Origin: Yinghuangia sp045039925
Lineage (GTDB): Bacteria > Actinomycetota > Actinomycetes > Streptomycetales > Streptomycetaceae
Assembly (NCBI GenBank): GCA_045039925.1
Contig: CP108400.1
Location: 372,001-436,000, forward strand
DNA length: 64,000 nt
Direction of reading: 5' to 3'
The notes beneath the pieces were generated by a model. That model was not told the origin of the DNA and ran no database searches. It saw only the letters and a list, made by a program, of their open reading frames with translations. The first letter of the stretch is position 1; every line of letters starts with the position of its first letter. The position numbers and the translations under genes were made by a program. This document shows, in pieces, positions 62,861-64,000 of this stretch.

Positions 62861-63532
62861 CTACGCGGCTGCCGGTGCTCCGTAGCCCAGGAGCTCCGGC
62901 AGCTTGCGCATGTCGTCGAACAGCACGGTCCCGGGACCGGCCAGGCGCTCGGCCGGGGTGAGGCCGCCGGTGTAGCCGTACGCGCGCATGCCCGCCGCAC
63001 GCGCGGCCTGCACGCCGTACATGCTGTCCTCGATCACCACGCAGGCCGCCGGGTCGACGCCCATGCGCGCGGCGGCGAGCAGGAACACGTCGGGGGCGGG
63101 CTTGCCCAGCGGCACTTCGGTGGAGCTGAAGATGCGGCCCTCGAAGCGCGGGTACAGCCCGGTGGTGCCGAGGGTGTGGCGCATCTTGCCGTGGTCGCCG
63201 CCCGAGGCGATGCAGGTCGCGACGCGCGGCAGGATCGCGTCGAGGGCGTCGCCGATGCCGTCGACGAGCGGGAGGCCCGCGTCGACCTCCTCGCGGTGCC
63301 GGCGGTGGAACGCCTCGTGCCAGTGCGCTCCCGCACCGCTGCCGAGGCGTTCCTCGACGATCGCACCGATGGCGGCGGCCGCGCGGCCGATGAAGAGGTC
63401 GACGATCTCGTCGTCGTCGAGGCTCCACCCCATGGTGCCGAGGACCTCGCGCTGGATGCGCAGCGCGATCCGCTCGGAGTCCACCAGCACGCCGTCGCAG
63501 TCGAAAATGACCAGGTCTATCGCGTCGATCAC
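62861..63532 (-). CDS. HAD superfamily hydrolase (beta-phosphoglucomutase/phosphatase-like)
   Basis: 223-aa HAD phosphatase of the beta-PGM-like subfamily. Motif I FDCDGVLVDSE gives Asp11 and Asp13; the cap domain spans about 20-85; motif II is CIASGGDH; motif III lysine is in PLGKPAPDVFLLAAARMG; motif IV is VVIEDSMYGVQAARAAGM. It should act on a sugar- or nucleotide-phosphate. The GTG start at 63532 lies 7 bases after a TAGTCT -10 box, pointing to a leaderless transcript. Confidence 0.92.
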   Translation of the reverse strand: MIDAIDLVIFDCDGVLVDSERIALRIQREVLGTMGWSLDDDEIVDLFIGRAAAAIGAIVEERLGSGAGAHWHEAFHRRHREEVDAGLPLVDGIGDALDAILPRVATCIASGGDHGKMRHTLGTTGLYPRFEGRIFSSTEVPLGKPAPDVFLLAAARMGVDPAACVVIEDSMYGVQAARAAGMRAYGYTGGLTPAERLAGPGTVLFDDMRKLPELLGYGAPAAA

Positions 63533-63568
63533 GCCCCCAAGACTAAGGGGCGTGATCGACTGCGTCAG
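63524..63568 (-). promoter_or_regulatory. Leaderless promoter inside a perfect 14-bp inverted repeat
   Basis: Arms 63524-63537 and 63547-63560 are perfectly complementary, with a 9-bp centre. Read on the minus strand, the -10 TAGTCT (63545-63540) occupies the centre, -35 CTGACG (63568-63563) is 17 bp upstream, and the GTG start (63532-63530) lies in the second arm. A dimeric protein bound here would block the promoter. Confidence 0.65.
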
Positions 63569-63635
63569 TCCCGGTGTCGCTCCGCGCGGCCAGGTGTCGC
63601 CCGGGCCCGGGGGCTCGTCCCGTCCGTCCGTCGCG

Positions 63636-64000
63636 CTACATGCTCGACTTGAGCACCGCGAAGACGCCGCCCTGCGGGTCCTGGATCACGGCCATCCGTC
63701 CCGCCGACATGTCGAACGCGGGCATGAGCAGGGTGCTGCGCGCGTGGATCGCCGCGGCGACGACGCTGTCGGTGTCGTCGACCGCGAAGTACGTCAGCCA
63801 GTGCGCGGGCATCTCGGCGGGTGCGTCGTCGGGGATGGCCTGCGCGCCGCCCACGACCCGCCCGTGGGCGAGCATGCCGCGGTAGGACGGCATCTCGGGC
63901 ATCGACTCGAACGTGACGCCGAAGACCCCCTCGTAGAATGGCAGCGCCTTGTCGAGGTCGCGCGTGTTGAGCTCGTTCCACACGAGCGCGCCGGGCTCGT
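63636..64000 (-). CDS. VOC family protein (5' end beyond window)
   Basis: At least 121 residues of a VOC (glyoxalase/bleomycin-resistance fold) protein: EPGALVWNELNTRDLDKALPFYEGVFGVTFESMP, then AHWLTYFAVDDTDSVVAAAIHARSTLLMPAFDMSAGRMAVIQDPQGGVFAVLKSS. The frame is open through the right edge, so this is probably the second half of a two-domain VOC protein. A GTG at 63983 could start a single-domain version but has coding-like sequence before it. Confidence 0.85.
   Translation of the reverse strand, partial: EPGALVWNELNTRDLDKALPFYEGVFGVTFESMPEMPSYRGMLAHGRVVGGAQAIPDDAPAEMPAHWLTYFAVDDTDSVVAAAIHARSTLLMPAFDMSAGRMAVIQDPQGGVFAVLKSSM

Overview
The window looks like an ordinary chromosomal segment of a high-GC filamentous actinomycete, most likely in the Streptomycetaceae (Streptomyces or a close relative). 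The grounds are the strong G/C bias at third codon positions, frequent GTG and some TTG starts, G-rich Shine-Dalgarno sequences, leaderless-type promoters, and family content typical of that group: a class F sortase pair, an ECF41 sigma factor, DUF1269, DUF1275, DUF5996, a CYP125-like P450, a GlcP-like permease and lipoprotein L,D-transpeptidases. I see no rRNA or tRNA gene, no CRISPR array, no insertion sequence with a transposase, and no biosynthetic megacluster. Genus is inference only.

Layout. 1-2.9 kb: an SDR dehydrogenase (cut by the left edge) divergent from an acyl-CoA synthetase. 2.9-8.7 kb: a minus-strand run with a UvrA-like ABC ATPase, a VOC/AraC pair, a P-loop kinase, a RibD-like reductase and an ECF41 sigma factor. 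9.1-14.8 kb: plus-strand genes for a cell-wall substrate and its class F sortase, DUF1059, GNAT, SGNH hydrolase, YceI, a 68-aa protein behind a hairpin, and DUF1254. 14.9-17.6 kb: a MerR regulator divergent from a double hydrolase, with a MerR-type promoter between them. 17.7-22.8 kb: a redoxin, a small secreted protein, DUF1269, and a translationally coupled YihY/GAP/AI-2E-type membrane operon. 22.9-28.6 kb: M20 amidohydrolase/Lrp, then GlcP-like permease divergent from pgi. 28.7-34.7 kb: a TDT-type transporter facing a minus-strand series (APC permease, anchored small protein, M20 dipeptidase, membrane protein, DUF1275). 35-43 kb: a HEAT-like remnant, a long hairpin element, a spermidine-synthase-like protein, an L,D-transpeptidase, GNAT, SDR, a lipoprotein, a CYP125-like P450 and a YgiC-type ATP-grasp enzyme. 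43.2-49.4 kb: an FAD monooxygenase and a PhnF-like GntR regulator divergent from phnD-phnC-phnE-phosphatase. 49.5-54.7 kb: an unknown protein, corA, lysA and a FabF-type ketosynthase. 55-64 kb: a penicillin-binding lipoprotein divergent from a LysR/beta-lactamase-like pair, then MOSC, DUF5996, a DMT exporter behind a leader peptide, LysR/SnoaL, a HAD phosphatase and a VOC protein cut by the right edge.

How the genes work together. The clearest functional units are glucose uptake and isomerisation (glcP-like/pgi), a phosphate/phosphonate uptake operon with its own regulator, an amine/peptide permease with a dipeptidase, a sortase with its substrate, and several regulator-target pairs sharing a divergent promoter.

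The most unusual signals lie between genes: a 42-54 bp stem at 35455-35616 whose imperfections are almost all G-U wobbles on one strand only; two short proline-rich upstream ORFs, before corA and before a DMT exporter; a four-unit, 11-bp TCACCC array resembling a PhoP box near sigJ; a perfect 14-bp palindrome spanning the -10 box of a leaderless HAD gene; and a perfect 16-bp hairpin that buries the ribosome-binding site of a small protein. None of these could be checked by folding or database search here.
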